Positions 11,266-20,120 of a DNA stretch of 64,000 nt are shown piece by piece. The stretch is from Owenweeksia hongkongensis DSM 17368 (GTDB taxonomy: Bacteria > Bacteroidota > Bacteroidia > Flavobacteriales > Schleiferiaceae). The stretch is taken from the NCBI GenBank assembly GCA_945865885.1, contig CAMBEZ010000001.1, positions 1-64,000 on the forward strand, in the 5' to 3' direction. The notes under the pieces were generated by a model that worked only from the letters and a program-made list of their open reading frames with translations, made no database searches and was not told where the DNA came from. Positions within the stretch are counted from its first letter, which is position 1. The number at the start of each line of letters is the position of its first letter. Both the position numbers and the translations under genes were made by a program.

Positions 11266-11290
11266 TAGACAGTGAATAGTTTTTAAGATT

Positions 11291-14200
11291 ATGAACAAGT
11301 TGCTGATTAAAGGTCTTTTGTCTGCCGCCTTGGCAGTAGGTTTCGTATCGATGAGCCATGCCCGTCCCGGTGAAGCCGTTGGTGCACCGACGGGCAAAAA
11401 GGTTCGTTCCAACAAAACCGTTGAGGAATTGTGCCAACCTTCTCGTGCACAGACGGATTTGGACTTGAACAACGTGCGTACCACCATCATGGGCGGTGGC
11501 GACATGTGGTGGGATTTGAACACCGCGCGTTACGAAATCCCCAAGGGCTCTAACCGCCACTCAATGTTTGCGGGCGCTTTGTGGTTGGGCGGTCTGGACG
11601 AGGGTGGCCAGCTCAAGTTGGCGGCCATGACCTACCGCTCGCGCGGAAATGACTTTTGGCCCGGCCCGCTCTCTACCGACGGCTTGGCATCGGTCAACAA
11701 AGACATTTGCGATAAGTACGATCGCCACTGGATCATTTACCGCGAGCAGGTGGATCTCCACCGCGCTTGGTTGTTGTGCAAGAACGATCCAGACTGCAAC
11801 CCCGGCGAGAAATTTCCCGGATACGAAGGCAGCATTCCAGAGATCATTCTGACATGGCCCGCACACGGTGTTGACGGAGACCTTCCCTACACCTTGGCAC
11901 CGTTCATTGACTTGGACGGCGACAACCGCTACGACCCGTTGGAAGACTACCCCGCCTACGATTTTGACCGCGCCTTCGATTGCCGCAAGAAAGAGACCGA
12001 CGTCCTCTACGGGGACATGACCCTTTGGTGGGTATACAACGACCGCGGTAACGTCCACACCGAAACCAGTGCGGGAGCGTTGGGTTTTGAAATTCGTGCG
12101 CAGGCCTTTGCCTTCAATACGAACGACGAGATCAACAACATGACTTTCAACAACTACCGTATTTTGAACAAGTCTACCTTCCGGTTGACGAATACGTATT
12201 TCTCCACGTGGTTTGACCCAGACTTGGGCAACTACACGGACGACATCATCGGTTGCGACATTCCCCGCGGTTTGGGTTATGTTTACAACGCAGACAACAA
12301 CGACGAAGGTCCAATCGGATACGGTTTTAACCCACCGTCCGTGGCGATGGACTTTTTCCAAGGTCCTTTTGCGGACTACTTCGACGGATTGGACAACGAC
12401 CGCGACGGTTGTGTGGACGGTGTGCGCGACGCCAACGGCGTGTGCCAGCCGGAGAATCCCGCTACCGGTTTGAACGAACGGATCATCATGTCCGGTTTCA
12501 TGTACTACAACGCCGGCAACGCAGCCACCGGTGATCCGCGCAACGCTTCCGAGTTCTACAACTACATGCAGTCCCGCTGGCGGAACGGCAACCCGTTGGT
12601 GGTAGAGAACCCAAGCGGCCCGGGCAACACCTCCAATGGAGACGGCTTTACCCAGGATGGAACGGGCTTGGCTACCAAATTTGCTTACCCCGGCAATACG
12701 TTTGATACCACCCTGCAGAACGACCCCAAAGCGCCACTTAACTGGTTTGAGTCCCCGGACAACAAGCAGGACAAGCGCGGCTTGCACAACGCAGGTCCGT
12801 TCTCCCTGGCTCCTGGCGCGGTCAACTTCATCACTACCGGTGTGGTTTGGGAGCGCGAATACAACAAGCAAGGTCTATTCGCTTCGGTGGACAAGGTGAT
12901 CATTGCGGACGACAAGGCGCAGGCGTTGTTTGACAACTGCTTCCAAATCTTGAACGGCCCGGATGCTCCGGATTTGACCATCCAGGAGATGGATCGCGAG
13001 CTCATCCTCATGATGAGCTACCGCGAAGGAGCCAACAACCAGTCTTTGGACTACGAAGAAATAGATCCGCTGATCCGGAACGCCAACAACACCTACAAAT
13101 TTGAAGGTTTCCAGATTTTCCAATTGAAGAGCAAGAACTCCTCCATTGGAGACCGCTACGATCCTTCCCAGGCGAAATTGGTAGCGCAGTGCGACATCAA
13201 GAATGGTGTGGCGCGCATGGTCAATTGGGAGTTGGACCCAACATTAGACTTGGTTGTGCCTCAAAACATGACGCTAAATGCAAACAACTCGGGAATCAAG
13301 TTGTCTTTTAAGGTGTCTGAAGATGCTTTTGCAACCGGCCAGGATCGTCGTTTTGTGAACCACAAAGAATACTACTACACGGTGGTGGCTTACGCGTACA
13401 ACGAATACGCCCCGTACAATCCATCCACCGGTTCCGACGGTCAGCGCCGTCCGTTCTTGGCGGGCCGGAACAACGTAAAGCGTTATACTGGAATTCCGCA
13501 CAAGTTCTCCAGCGAGGCGGGTGGAACGGTTGCCAATAGCTTCTACGGTCTCAAACCCCCGGTTACCCGCATTGAGGGATTGGGCAATGGTGGAAGCGTC
13601 ATGCAACTGGATCCGGCAAGCGAGAGCGAGATTTTGTCTACCGTTTTCGCAAACGGCTACATGCCCAACCCCAAGTACTTGGGCGGTTACGGTCCGGTCA
13701 ACATAAAGGTGGTCGACCCGTTGAATGTTCCAGAAGGCGAATACTACTTGATTTTTGACGGAGTGGGCGGCAACGCACGTTGGTCTATTCAAGACAAAGC
13801 AACCGGTGAAGAGATCGCCAATTCAATGACTTCCATCAAGTTGATCAACGAGCAAATCGTTCCGGAATTGGGCATGTCCGTTGAGATTGCAGATGTGGAA
13901 GCACCCGGTTTGGACGAAGACGGTGTCCGCAACGGCGGTTTATTGAACAGCGAGTTGGTGTATTCAGACCCCACCAAAGCCTGGTACAAGGGTGTTGCAG
14001 ACGACGACAGCTACAGCCCGTACAACTGGATTTTGGCAGGGCCAAATGATCAAGTCACGGCTGCTCCAGGTAAATTCTACAAGGACATCCCCAACGACCC
14101 CAAAGGTTTCTTCGAGACGATTCTGGGCGGTACTTGGGCACCTTTCTACTACGTAAGTTCCATCGGTCGCGGCACTCCGGAAGGGACCACCGTGTACGGT

Positions 14201-15289
14201 ATGGGTCCGGCGGATTCAGCCATGCAAGTGTCTTTGCGTTTGGAGCCCAAGAACCTGCAAAGCGTAGACGTGGTCTTCTCCAAAGACCCCGCCAAATGGA
14301 CACGCGTTCCCGTTTTTGAAATGGGCGAGGACGAAGCTTTGACGCAAGGCGGTGCATCTAAATTCACTCTTCGCAAGGCAACCGGCTGGGACAAGAGCAA
14401 CGGTCAGTTGGTGCCCAGCAGCACCGTCGGTTGGAGCTACTTCCCCGGATACGCCATCAACGTGGAGACGGGCACTCGTCTGAACATGGCCTTTGGCGAG
14501 AACAGCTGGATGCTGTCCGACAACGGTGGAGACATGAAGTTCAATCCTACTTCGCGCGAACGAATTTTCCCACAAGATCCCGTCACCGGCGGGTTCCGCT
14601 TTGGTGGCCAGCACTACATTTACGTGTTTGCCCCAACGGTTCGCAAGGGCACAACCATTGTTGATCTTTCGTACAAGGGAGATGATCCAACAGCGCACCC
14701 CTTGTACAACGAGATTACCAACATCTCCACGGGAACCAACCGCCAAACGTTTACGCGCGCCATCATGTGGTGTTCCTTGGGCATGATTCAACAGCAGTTC
14801 GACGGTTTGGATTTGTACGCCAACATGCCGTCTGATTTGCGCGTCCGGATCCGTACGGCGCGACCCTACGAGAAGTTGGCAGTAGATAACTCAAACAGCG
14901 GTAATCCCAAGTACTTGTTCAGCACCGTAGGTCTTGCAACCGGTAAGGGAGTAAACTCCGTTGCGGTAAATGCTTTGGATGCCATCCGCGTGGTGCCCAA
15001 CCCGTACTTGTCCCAGAGCGCCTACGAAAGTTCACAGCTGGACAATCTGGTAAAAATCACCAACCTGCCTGAGAATTGCGTAGTATCCGTTTACACTACC
15101 GACGGTTCCTTAGTGCGCACGTTGCGCAAGGACAACACCGATACGTGGATGTATTGGGACTTGAAGAACAACTACGGCGTACCCATCGCCAGCGGTGTAT
15201 ACATCATCCACATCAAAGCCGACGGCATTGGTGAGAAAATCATCAAGTGGTTTGGCACCATGCGTCCTTTTGATCCGACGGGCTTCTAA
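11291..15289 (+). CDS. Giant secreted surface protein with T9SS-type C-terminal domain
   Basis: A 1332-residue protein with a signal peptide (1-24, cut after SHA). The N-terminal third contains ALWLGGLDEGG and GNDFWPGPL, a block I associate with large Bacteroidota surface proteins, plus Ca-binding-like acidic loops (DLDGDNRYDPLEDYP, DGLDNDRDGCVDG). The C-terminal ~90 residues (VVPNPYL, VYTTDGSLVRTL, WDLKNNYGVPIASGVYIIHI) form the beta-sandwich typical of type IX secretion cargo. They run on for an extra FGTMRPFDPTGF past the usual basic end. It is probably exported across the outer membrane and held on the surface. It sits between a TonB receptor and a PorV-like gene. Enzymatic function not recognised. 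Confidence 0.75.
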   Translation: MNKLLIKGLLSAALAVGFVSMSHARPGEAVGAPTGKKVRSNKTVEELCQPSRAQTDLDLNNVRTTIMGGGDMWWDLNTARYEIPKGSNRHSMFAGALWLGGLDEGGQLKLAAMTYRSRGNDFWPGPLSTDGLASVNKDICDKYDRHWIIYREQVDLHRAWLLCKNDPDCNPGEKFPGYEGSIPEIILTWPAHGVDGDLPYTLAPFIDLDGDNRYDPLEDYPAYDFDRAFDCRKKETDVLYGDMTLWWVYNDRGNVHTETSAGALGFEIRAQAFAFNTNDEINNMTFNNYRILNKSTFRLTNTYFSTWFDPDLGNYTDDIIGCDIPRGLGYVYNADNNDEGPIGYGFNPPSVAMDFFQGPFADYFDGLDNDRDGCVDGVRDANGVCQPENPATGLNERIIMSGFMYYNAGNAATGDPRNASEFYNYMQSRWRNGNPLVVENPSGPGNTSNGDGFTQDGTGLATKFAYPGNTFDTTLQNDPKAPLNWFESPDNKQDKRGLHNAGPFSLAPGAVNFITTGVVWEREYNKQGLFASVDKVIIADDKAQALFDNCFQILNGPDAPDLTIQEMDRELILMMSYREGANNQSLDYEEIDPLIRNANNTYKFEGFQIFQLKSKNSSIGDRYDPSQAKLVAQCDIKNGVARMVNWELDPTLDLVVPQNMTLNANNSGIKLSFKVSEDAFATGQDRRFVNHKEYYYTVVAYAYNEYAPYNPSTGSDGQRRPFLAGRNNVKRYTGIPHKFSSEAGGTVANSFYGLKPPVTRIEGLGNGGSVMQLDPASESEILSTVFANGYMPNPKYLGGYGPVNIKVVDPLNVPEGEYYLIFDGVGGNARWSIQDKATGEEIANSMTSIKLINEQIVPELGMSVEIADVEAPGLDEDGVRNGGLLNSELVYSDPTKAWYKGVADDDSYSPYNWILAGPNDQVTAAPGKFYKDIPNDPKGFFETILGGTWAPFYYVSSIGRGTPEGTTVYGMGPADSAMQVSLRLEPKNLQSVDVVFSKDPAKWTRVPVFEMGEDEALTQGGASKFTLRKATGWDKSNGQLVPSSTVGWSYFPGYAINVETGTRLNMAFGENSWMLSDNGGDMKFNPTSRERIFPQDPVTGGFRFGGQHYIYVFAPTVRKGTTIVDLSYKGDDPTAHPLYNEITNISTGTNRQTFTRAIMWCSLGMIQQQFDGLDLYANMPSDLRVRIRTARPYEKLAVDNSNSGNPKYLFSTVGLATGKGVNSVAVNALDAIRVVPNPYLSQSAYESSQLDNLVKITNLPENCVVSVYTTDGSLVRTLRKDNTDTWMYWDLKNNYGVPIASGVYIIHIKADGIGEKIIKWFGTMRPFDPTGF

Positions 15290-15301
15290 AAGTATTTGAT
15301 T

Positions 15302-16327
15302 ATGAAAAGTTCATTAGCAGTTTTAATCTTTACCGCCGCTGCCACCGCTTGGGCAGGAAATCCAACCCGTTCCGGCTCTGCTGGCGCAGGTGAGTTGTTG
15401 ATCAATCCGTGGGCCCGATCAGCGGGCTGGGCGGAGGGCAATACCGCCAACGTGACGGGCATCGAATCCATGTACGGAAACGTGGCAGGACTGGCCGGGG
15501 GCAAGAGCTTCACGGCTGGCTTCTCCAACACCACTTGGTTGCAAGGATCGGGCATTAAGGTGAACGCGGCCGCATTGGCCACACCAACGCGCAACGGTGT
15601 TTTGGGAATCCACGTGACCAACTTTGATTACGGCGACATCGACGTGACCACCACGGCATTGCCCGATGGAGGTGCCGGAATTTATTCCCCCGGAAGTTCG
15701 GTCTTGGGCATTGCCTATGCCCAAATGTTTACCGACAACATTTACGGTGGTGTCAACATCAAGTTGTACAGTTCGACTATTTCCAATCTGTCTGCAACCG
15801 GAATGTGCTTTGATGCAGGAGTACAGTATGTAGCGGGCAAGACCCGTGACTTCCGTTTTGGAATCACTTTGCGCAACATTGGACCGTCTTTTGGTTACAA
15901 GGGCGACGGCTTGGCGGTGGTGATGCCCGTGGACTGGGGTACCTATGCCAATACGTTCAACGTGCGTGCGCAAGCGTTTGAATTGCCCACTCAGCTCGCC
16001 ATTGGCCTTTCCAAAGATTTCAGCATGCCCGGAAAGCAAAAAGTGACTGTTGCGGGTAACTTTATCTCCAATTCGTTTAAAAAAGATCAGTTTACCGTGG
16101 GTGGCCAGTACAACTTCCGCGATCAGTTTTTTGTTCGTGGCAGTTATGCTTTCTTCGACAACCGATTGGATGGATTGGCAACGGAAGCGTTGTCAGGCCC
16201 TGCAATGGGCTTTACGTTCAAAACGCCCATGGGCGCAACCACCAAGTTCGCTTTGGATTACGGTTACCGCTTGACCAATACGGCCTTCGGCGGTATCCAC
16301 ACGGTTGGGATTGGATTGGATCTTTAA
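15302..16327 (+). CDS. PorV/PorQ-family outer-membrane beta-barrel protein
   Basis: From the ATG at 15302 the product has 341 residues with a signal peptide (about 1-18, cut after AWA). It shows the features of the PorV/PorQ (DUF3308-like) family: ARSAGWAEGNTANVTGIESMYGNVAGLAG near the N-terminus, alternating amphipathic strands, and a C-terminal strand ending in GIGLDL. PorV shuttles or docks type IX cargo at the outer membrane, and family members related to it lie beside specific cargo genes. Placement 12 bp after a large T9SS-like protein supports a dedicated partner role. A TTG two codons upstream is an alternative start but unlikely. Confidence 0.82.
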   Translation: MKSSLAVLIFTAAATAWAGNPTRSGSAGAGELLINPWARSAGWAEGNTANVTGIESMYGNVAGLAGGKSFTAGFSNTTWLQGSGIKVNAAALATPTRNGVLGIHVTNFDYGDIDVTTTALPDGGAGIYSPGSSVLGIAYAQMFTDNIYGGVNIKLYSSTISNLSATGMCFDAGVQYVAGKTRDFRFGITLRNIGPSFGYKGDGLAVVMPVDWGTYANTFNVRAQAFELPTQLAIGLSKDFSMPGKQKVTVAGNFISNSFKKDQFTVGGQYNFRDQFFVRGSYAFFDNRLDGLATEALSGPAMGFTFKTPMGATTKFALDYGYRLTNTAFGGIHTVGIGLDL

Positions 16328-16350
16328 TCCGGGGTAAAAAATCTTCACAG

Positions 16351-16374
16351 GACCCCGGGAAACCGGGGTCTTTT
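16351..16374 (+). terminator. Intrinsic terminator after the surface-protein operon
   Basis: GACCCCGG-GAAA-CCGGGGTC followed by TTTT forms a perfect 8-bp hairpin 24 bp after the PorV-like stop codon. It ends only 15 bp before the greA start, so greA either depends on readthrough or on a promoter inside this structure. Confidence 0.9.
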
Positions 16375-16388
16375 CTTATTTTAGAACC

Positions 16389-16862
16389 ATGTCAGCGCTA
16401 TCGTACTACACCCCAGAAGGCTTCAAAAAACTGAAGGAAGAATTGGATTTTCTCAAGACCATTGAGCGTCCTCGTGTTTCTGCGCAGATTGCGGAGGCAC
16501 GGGACAAAGGTGACTTGAGCGAAAATGCCGAATACGATGCCGCCAAAGAAGCCCAGGGTCTTTTGGAAATGAAAATCTCCAAGATGGAGGATTTAATGGC
16601 AAACGCGCGCATCATGGACGCTTCGCAAATGGACACGTCCAAGGTGTTTGTGCTGTCCACCGTCCGGATTCGCAACCAAAAGAACGGACAGGAATTGAAG
16701 TATACGTTGGTGGCGGAACAGGAAGCAGACTTGAAGCTGGGGAAGATCTCCGTAAGTTCGCCCATCGGCAAAGGGCTGTTGGGCAAGACCGTGGGAGATG
16801 TTGCAGAAATCACAATCCCCAACGGTACATTGGCACTGGAAGTGCTGGAAATAACCCGATAA
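16389..16862 (+). CDS. greA: Transcription elongation factor GreA
   Basis: The 157-residue protein has the GreA layout: an N-terminal coiled coil (about 10-75) with the acidic tip DLSENAEYD (42-50) that enters the RNA polymerase secondary channel, and a C-terminal FKBP-like domain with SSPIGKGLLGKTVGD. It rescues backtracked RNA polymerase by stimulating transcript cleavage. The HIT gene begins 2 bp after its stop, so the two form a unit. Length and start are normal. Confidence 0.97.
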   Translation: MSALSYYTPEGFKKLKEELDFLKTIERPRVSAQIAEARDKGDLSENAEYDAAKEAQGLLEMKISKMEDLMANARIMDASQMDTSKVFVLSTVRIRNQKNGQELKYTLVAEQEADLKLGKISVSSPIGKGLLGKTVGDVAEITIPNGTLALEVLEITR

Positions 16863-16864
16863 TC

Positions 16865-17272
16865 ATGGCATCCGTCTTTACACGCATCATCGCCGGAGAC
16901 GTCCCGTCGTACAAAATTGCAGAGAACGATTTTGCCTATGCCTTTCTGGACATTCGTCCTTTGGCAAAAGGCCACACGTTGGTGGTGCCAAAATTGGAAG
17001 TGGATAGGTTGTTTGACTTACCCCACGCTCATTACACTGCCTTGTGGGATTTTGCATACCACGTGGCACATGCTATGGAAGAGGTACTTCACTGCAATCG
17101 GGTTGGGGTTACGGTCATTGGACTGGAAGTCCCCCACGCCCACATCCATTTGATTCCCATTCGGGGCGAGGCGGACATGAATTTTGCCATGCCTAAGTTG
17201 CAATTGGAGGCCTCAGAAATGCAGTCCATTGCGGACAAAATCAGCACGGCGCTATTGGCCACAGCCGAATAG
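16865..17272 (+). CDS. HIT-family nucleotide hydrolase/transferase
   Basis: A 135-residue histidine-triad protein with FTRIIAGDVPSYKI at the N-terminus and the triad HAHIHLIPI (His91, 93, 95). HIT proteins of this Hint-like branch hydrolyse adenosine phosphoramidates and related nucleotides in the cytoplasm. It is co-transcribed with greA (2-bp gap) and converges on ruvC, whose stop codon is 1 bp beyond its own. The terminator for this unit appears to lie inside ruvC. Confidence 0.92.
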   Translation: MASVFTRIIAGDVPSYKIAENDFAYAFLDIRPLAKGHTLVVPKLEVDRLFDLPHAHYTALWDFAYHVAHAMEEVLHCNRVGVTVIGLEVPHAHIHLIPIRGEADMNFAMPKLQLEASEMQSIADKISTALLATAE

Positions 17273-17273
17273 G

Positions 17274-17945
17274 TTACGAACGAAGTTTATCCGGGTTGTT
17301 CTGCACAAAGGAAGCCCAAGCATTTTTGGACGCGCCCCCTTGGGCGCGTTTTTTCATGCCCTTTTGCCAGTCCAATGCGGGCTCCTGCAAAACCCCTCGC
17401 GTACTTGGTTGTGGTAGGCCTGCAATCGGCTGGGCGTAGGAAGGAGCTTTGCTGGAAAAAATATGGCACGTAGCTACGGCCAAACCATCGGTGGCATCCA
17501 GTTTTTGGGGCAACTCGCGGAACGCGTAAATGGACTGGAGCATTCCCGCCACCTTCTCCTTGGTGGCAGAGCCGCTGCCCGTGATGCTTTGTTTGACGCG
17601 GGTGGGGGAGTATTCAAAGACGGGCAAATGGTTGGCCAATGCTACGCCCATGGCCACGCCTTGTGCTCTTCCCAGCTTCAGCATGGACTGAACATTCTTG
17701 CCAAAAAAAGGCGCTTCAAGGGCCACTACTTCCGGTTGGTACCGCGCAACCCATACGCGGACGGCTTCGTGGATGTCTGCCAGTCGTTCTAACGGTTCCT
17801 TTTTGGTGGAAAACTTGACGGCCTCCATGGCCAGTAGCTCCAGGACATTCCCGGTGACGCGCACCGCGGAAAGCCCCATCACTACCGTGCCCGGATCGAT
17901 TCCCACCACAACGTAGGAATGGGGGGCTGGTGTGCCGGTGGTCAT
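17274..17945 (-). CDS. ruvC: Holliday junction endonuclease RuvC
   Basis: The 223-residue protein has the four acidic residues of the RuvC active site: Asp17 (GIDPGT), Glu77 (LEAPFFGKN), Asp150 and Asp153 (LDATDGLAVA). It is longer than E. coli RuvC (173 residues); the extra C-terminal ~45 residues end in SFVQNNPDKL, a tail I associate with Bacteroidota RuvC. It resolves Holliday junctions with RuvAB. The start overlaps the stop of the upstream channel gene by 4 nt (ATGA), so the two are translationally coupled. Part of the tail sequence doubles as a terminator on the other strand. Confidence 0.95.
   Translation of the reverse strand: MTTGTPAPHSYVVVGIDPGTVVMGLSAVRVTGNVLELLAMEAVKFSTKKEPLERLADIHEAVRVWVARYQPEVVALEAPFFGKNVQSMLKLGRAQGVAMGVALANHLPVFEYSPTRVKQSITGSGSATKEKVAGMLQSIYAFRELPQKLDATDGLAVATCHIFSSKAPSYAQPIAGLPQPSTRGVLQEPALDWQKGMKKRAQGGASKNAWASFVQNNPDKLRS
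17330..17354 (+). terminator. Plus-strand terminator embedded in ruvC
   Basis: ACGCGCCC-CCTT-GGGCGCGT followed by TTTTT is a perfect 8-bp stem with a T-tract, 58 bp after the HIT stop. On the minus strand the same bases encode part of the RuvC C-terminal extension, so the terminator for greA-HIT is carried in antisense inside a coding gene. Confidence 0.8.
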
Positions 17946-19207
17946 TCGGCGGGGAAATACAATTGGTCGCGCCCGGTGGGTTGTTGGTACAGCTGGAGTC
18001 CAAAAGTGGGGACGGCCGCCATCAAGTGGTCCATGATGTCGGACGAGAGCACCTCGTACTCTTCGAATCGTATTTCTTTCAGAAAACAGTAAATCTCAAT
18101 GGGGACGCCTGATGAGGTAGGCGATAGTTGGCGCACTACAAAAAGGTCCTTTTGCGAGACCAGCGAGTGTTCCCGGAGGTAGGCATCGGCATAGGCCCGG
18201 TACAAGCCGATGTTGGTCAAATGACGGCCGTTGATGGGCAACGACTTGTCCACCGATTTACTTGCGTTGTGTGCGTCAATTTCCCCAAGGCGTGCATCCA
18301 AATAGGTCCGGATTCGTTCCACTTTCCGCAGTCGCTCCAACAGGGGGGCGTCCACGTAACGAATGGTGTTGAGGTCCAGCAACAGGGCGCGCTTGATGCG
18401 GCGAACCTTGGAGAGGCGCATGCCGCGCCAGTTCTGAAACGATTCCGTAACAAACGCCTTGGCAGGTATGGAACTCAACGTATTGTCAAAGTTTTTGACT
18501 TTTACGGTAGTCAGGTCAATGCTGACCACATCTCCGTCTACGCCGTATTTTTCAAAAGTGATCCAGTCTCCCTTTTTCAACAGGTCGTACATGGAAATCT
18601 GGAAATTGGCCAAAAGGCCGTTGATGGCGTCCTGAAATATCAAAATCAAGATGGCGGTAAAACCCGCCAAAGCGCCCACCAGCGTGCCCATTGCAGTTCC
18701 CGAGACCACAGAAAGCATCCCCAAAATACCCAGAATCCAACTCAAGAATTGAACCACTTGCAGGAGGGTTCGGACGGGCTTATCCTTGAATTTGGGATTG
18801 TCTTCCAAAACATGCGCCAGAACACGGGCCGTTTTGTTGATCAAGACCACCAGCTGAACGATCAGATACAAACCGGTGATTTGAACCAAAAATCCCGCTG
18901 TCTTGGGGTGTTCTACAAACACCGCAGGGATGATGGATCGAATGACGAGGCCCGTTATGAAGTGCACGGCCGTCTGGAAGACCCTTTCTTCCAAGAAGTA
19001 GTCGTCCCATTTTGCTTCCGTTCGTTTGACCCAACGTTTGATCAAACTCAGGACCACCCGGCGCGCAATGAAGTCCGCCAGGAGGCTGGCGCCAATCAAA
19101 ATCCCAACATCAACCAATAAGGTAAAAAAAGACAACCAGTGTGGATCAACTCCTTGATCAACCATCCAGTTGGTGGCCCAGTGTTTGGGCAATGAAATAG
19201 GCTCCAT
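17942..19207 (-). CDS. MscS-family mechanosensitive channel (YbdG/YnaI type)
   Basis: The product has several N-terminal membrane segments and the MscS core: a pore-lining helix around GTLVGALAGFTAILILIFQDAI followed by the beta domain (GDWITFEKYGVDGDVVSIDLTTVKV). The large soluble C-terminal part and overall size fit the YbdG mini-conductance type, which releases solutes on hypo-osmotic stress. I chose the ATG at 19207 (421 residues) because a TATCTTTA promoter-like element ends 4 nt before it; an in-frame ATG 10 codons upstream is possible. It overlaps ruvC by 4 nt. Confidence 0.9.
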   Translation of the reverse strand: MEPISLPKHWATNWMVDQGVDPHWLSFFTLLVDVGILIGASLLADFIARRVVLSLIKRWVKRTEAKWDDYFLEERVFQTAVHFITGLVIRSIIPAVFVEHPKTAGFLVQITGLYLIVQLVVLINKTARVLAHVLEDNPKFKDKPVRTLLQVVQFLSWILGILGMLSVVSGTAMGTLVGALAGFTAILILIFQDAINGLLANFQISMYDLLKKGDWITFEKYGVDGDVVSIDLTTVKVKNFDNTLSSIPAKAFVTESFQNWRGMRLSKVRRIKRALLLDLNTIRYVDAPLLERLRKVERIRTYLDARLGEIDAHNASKSVDKSLPINGRHLTNIGLYRAYADAYLREHSLVSQKDLFVVRQLSPTSSGVPIEIYCFLKEIRFEEYEVLSSDIMDHLMAAVPTFGLQLYQQPTGRDQLYFPAE

Positions 19208-19247
19208 GGAATAAAGATAATCGTTTATCTGTCCCACACGCCTTTGT

Positions 19248-20120
19248 TTAGGGTTGAATCACGAGCGATGCGCGCGAAACGCCGGAGGCGTAGAAGTAGC
19301 CCAGCGCAAATTCGTCTGGATTTTCTTCGCGCCACAAATTCCCCACCACCAAGCCGGGAGCCGGGTCAAAAGGAGTGCCTACCTGCAAAGTTGTTTGGCG
19401 GAGCAAGGTCAAAAACTGCAAAAGACCCGGGCTGATGCTGGAGATTTCTACGCGGTATTTGGTGCCTACGCTGTCTGGGCCCGCAAAGTCAACGGCCGGT
19501 AATTCTACATTGTTGAAACTGAGGCCGTCGTTGAATTGGTCGTCGAAAAATGTAATGTTGAATGGGAGGTTTTCCAAGGTGTCGTTGCGCCAAACCTTGA
19601 AGCGGTACTGATCTCCGCGACCGGCCGGCTCCGTAAAGTGCAGCAAAGAATACCTTCCCGGAAGTTGGAACGGTTCGCGGGGGCGTTTTTCCGAATAAAT
19701 GGAATCAATAGATGGGCAACGTCGAACGGTTTCCGGGCCAGAAACCCAAGGTTTAGGGTCACCGGGCATCCAAAAACGCAAGCGGTAGGATTTGCCTTCC
19801 GTCCCAACCGTCGTTCCCTTGTACCGTCCGGGAACGTTGGCGATTGGGCGCAAGGTGTCCACCGCCACACCATCTTCCAACAAAACCAATACCGCATTGG
19901 AAACGGGCTCGTTGGGGGCTTGGGTCAGGTAGGAAGCCGTCCAGTACACCTCAGCCGTCACGGAGTCCTCGTCCGTGATTCTGGCGTTGACGATGGGGCG
20001 TTTGGTTCCCTCCGGAAGTTCCAGGTCAATGGGGTCTTGGCAGCCCACCACCGTAGAGACCGTTGCTGCCGCCAACAAAAAGCGAAAGGATCCCAGGTTG
20101 AGCAAGTTTGAACGCAGCAT
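19248..20120 (-). CDS. DUF4249 lipoprotein, partner of TonB receptor
   Basis: A 290-residue protein with a signal region ending VVGC (Cys at about 27), then CQDPIDLELPEG, typical of DUF4249 surface or periplasmic lipoproteins. The body is beta-rich (VNARITDEDSVTAEVYWTASY; the closing GYFYASGVSRASLVI is typical of the family). Its start codon overlaps the receptor stop by one base (TGATG), a tight two-gene unit. DUF4249 proteins regularly pair with TonB receptors in Bacteroidota; the ligand is unknown. Confidence 0.88.
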   Translation of the reverse strand: MLRSNLLNLGSFRFLLAAATVSTVVGCQDPIDLELPEGTKRPIVNARITDEDSVTAEVYWTASYLTQAPNEPVSNAVLVLLEDGVAVDTLRPIANVPGRYKGTTVGTEGKSYRLRFWMPGDPKPWVSGPETVRRCPSIDSIYSEKRPREPFQLPGRYSLLHFTEPAGRGDQYRFKVWRNDTLENLPFNITFFDDQFNDGLSFNNVELPAVDFAGPDSVGTKYRVEISSISPGLLQFLTLLRQTTLQVGTPFDPAPGLVVGNLWREENPDEFALGYFYASGVSRASLVIQP

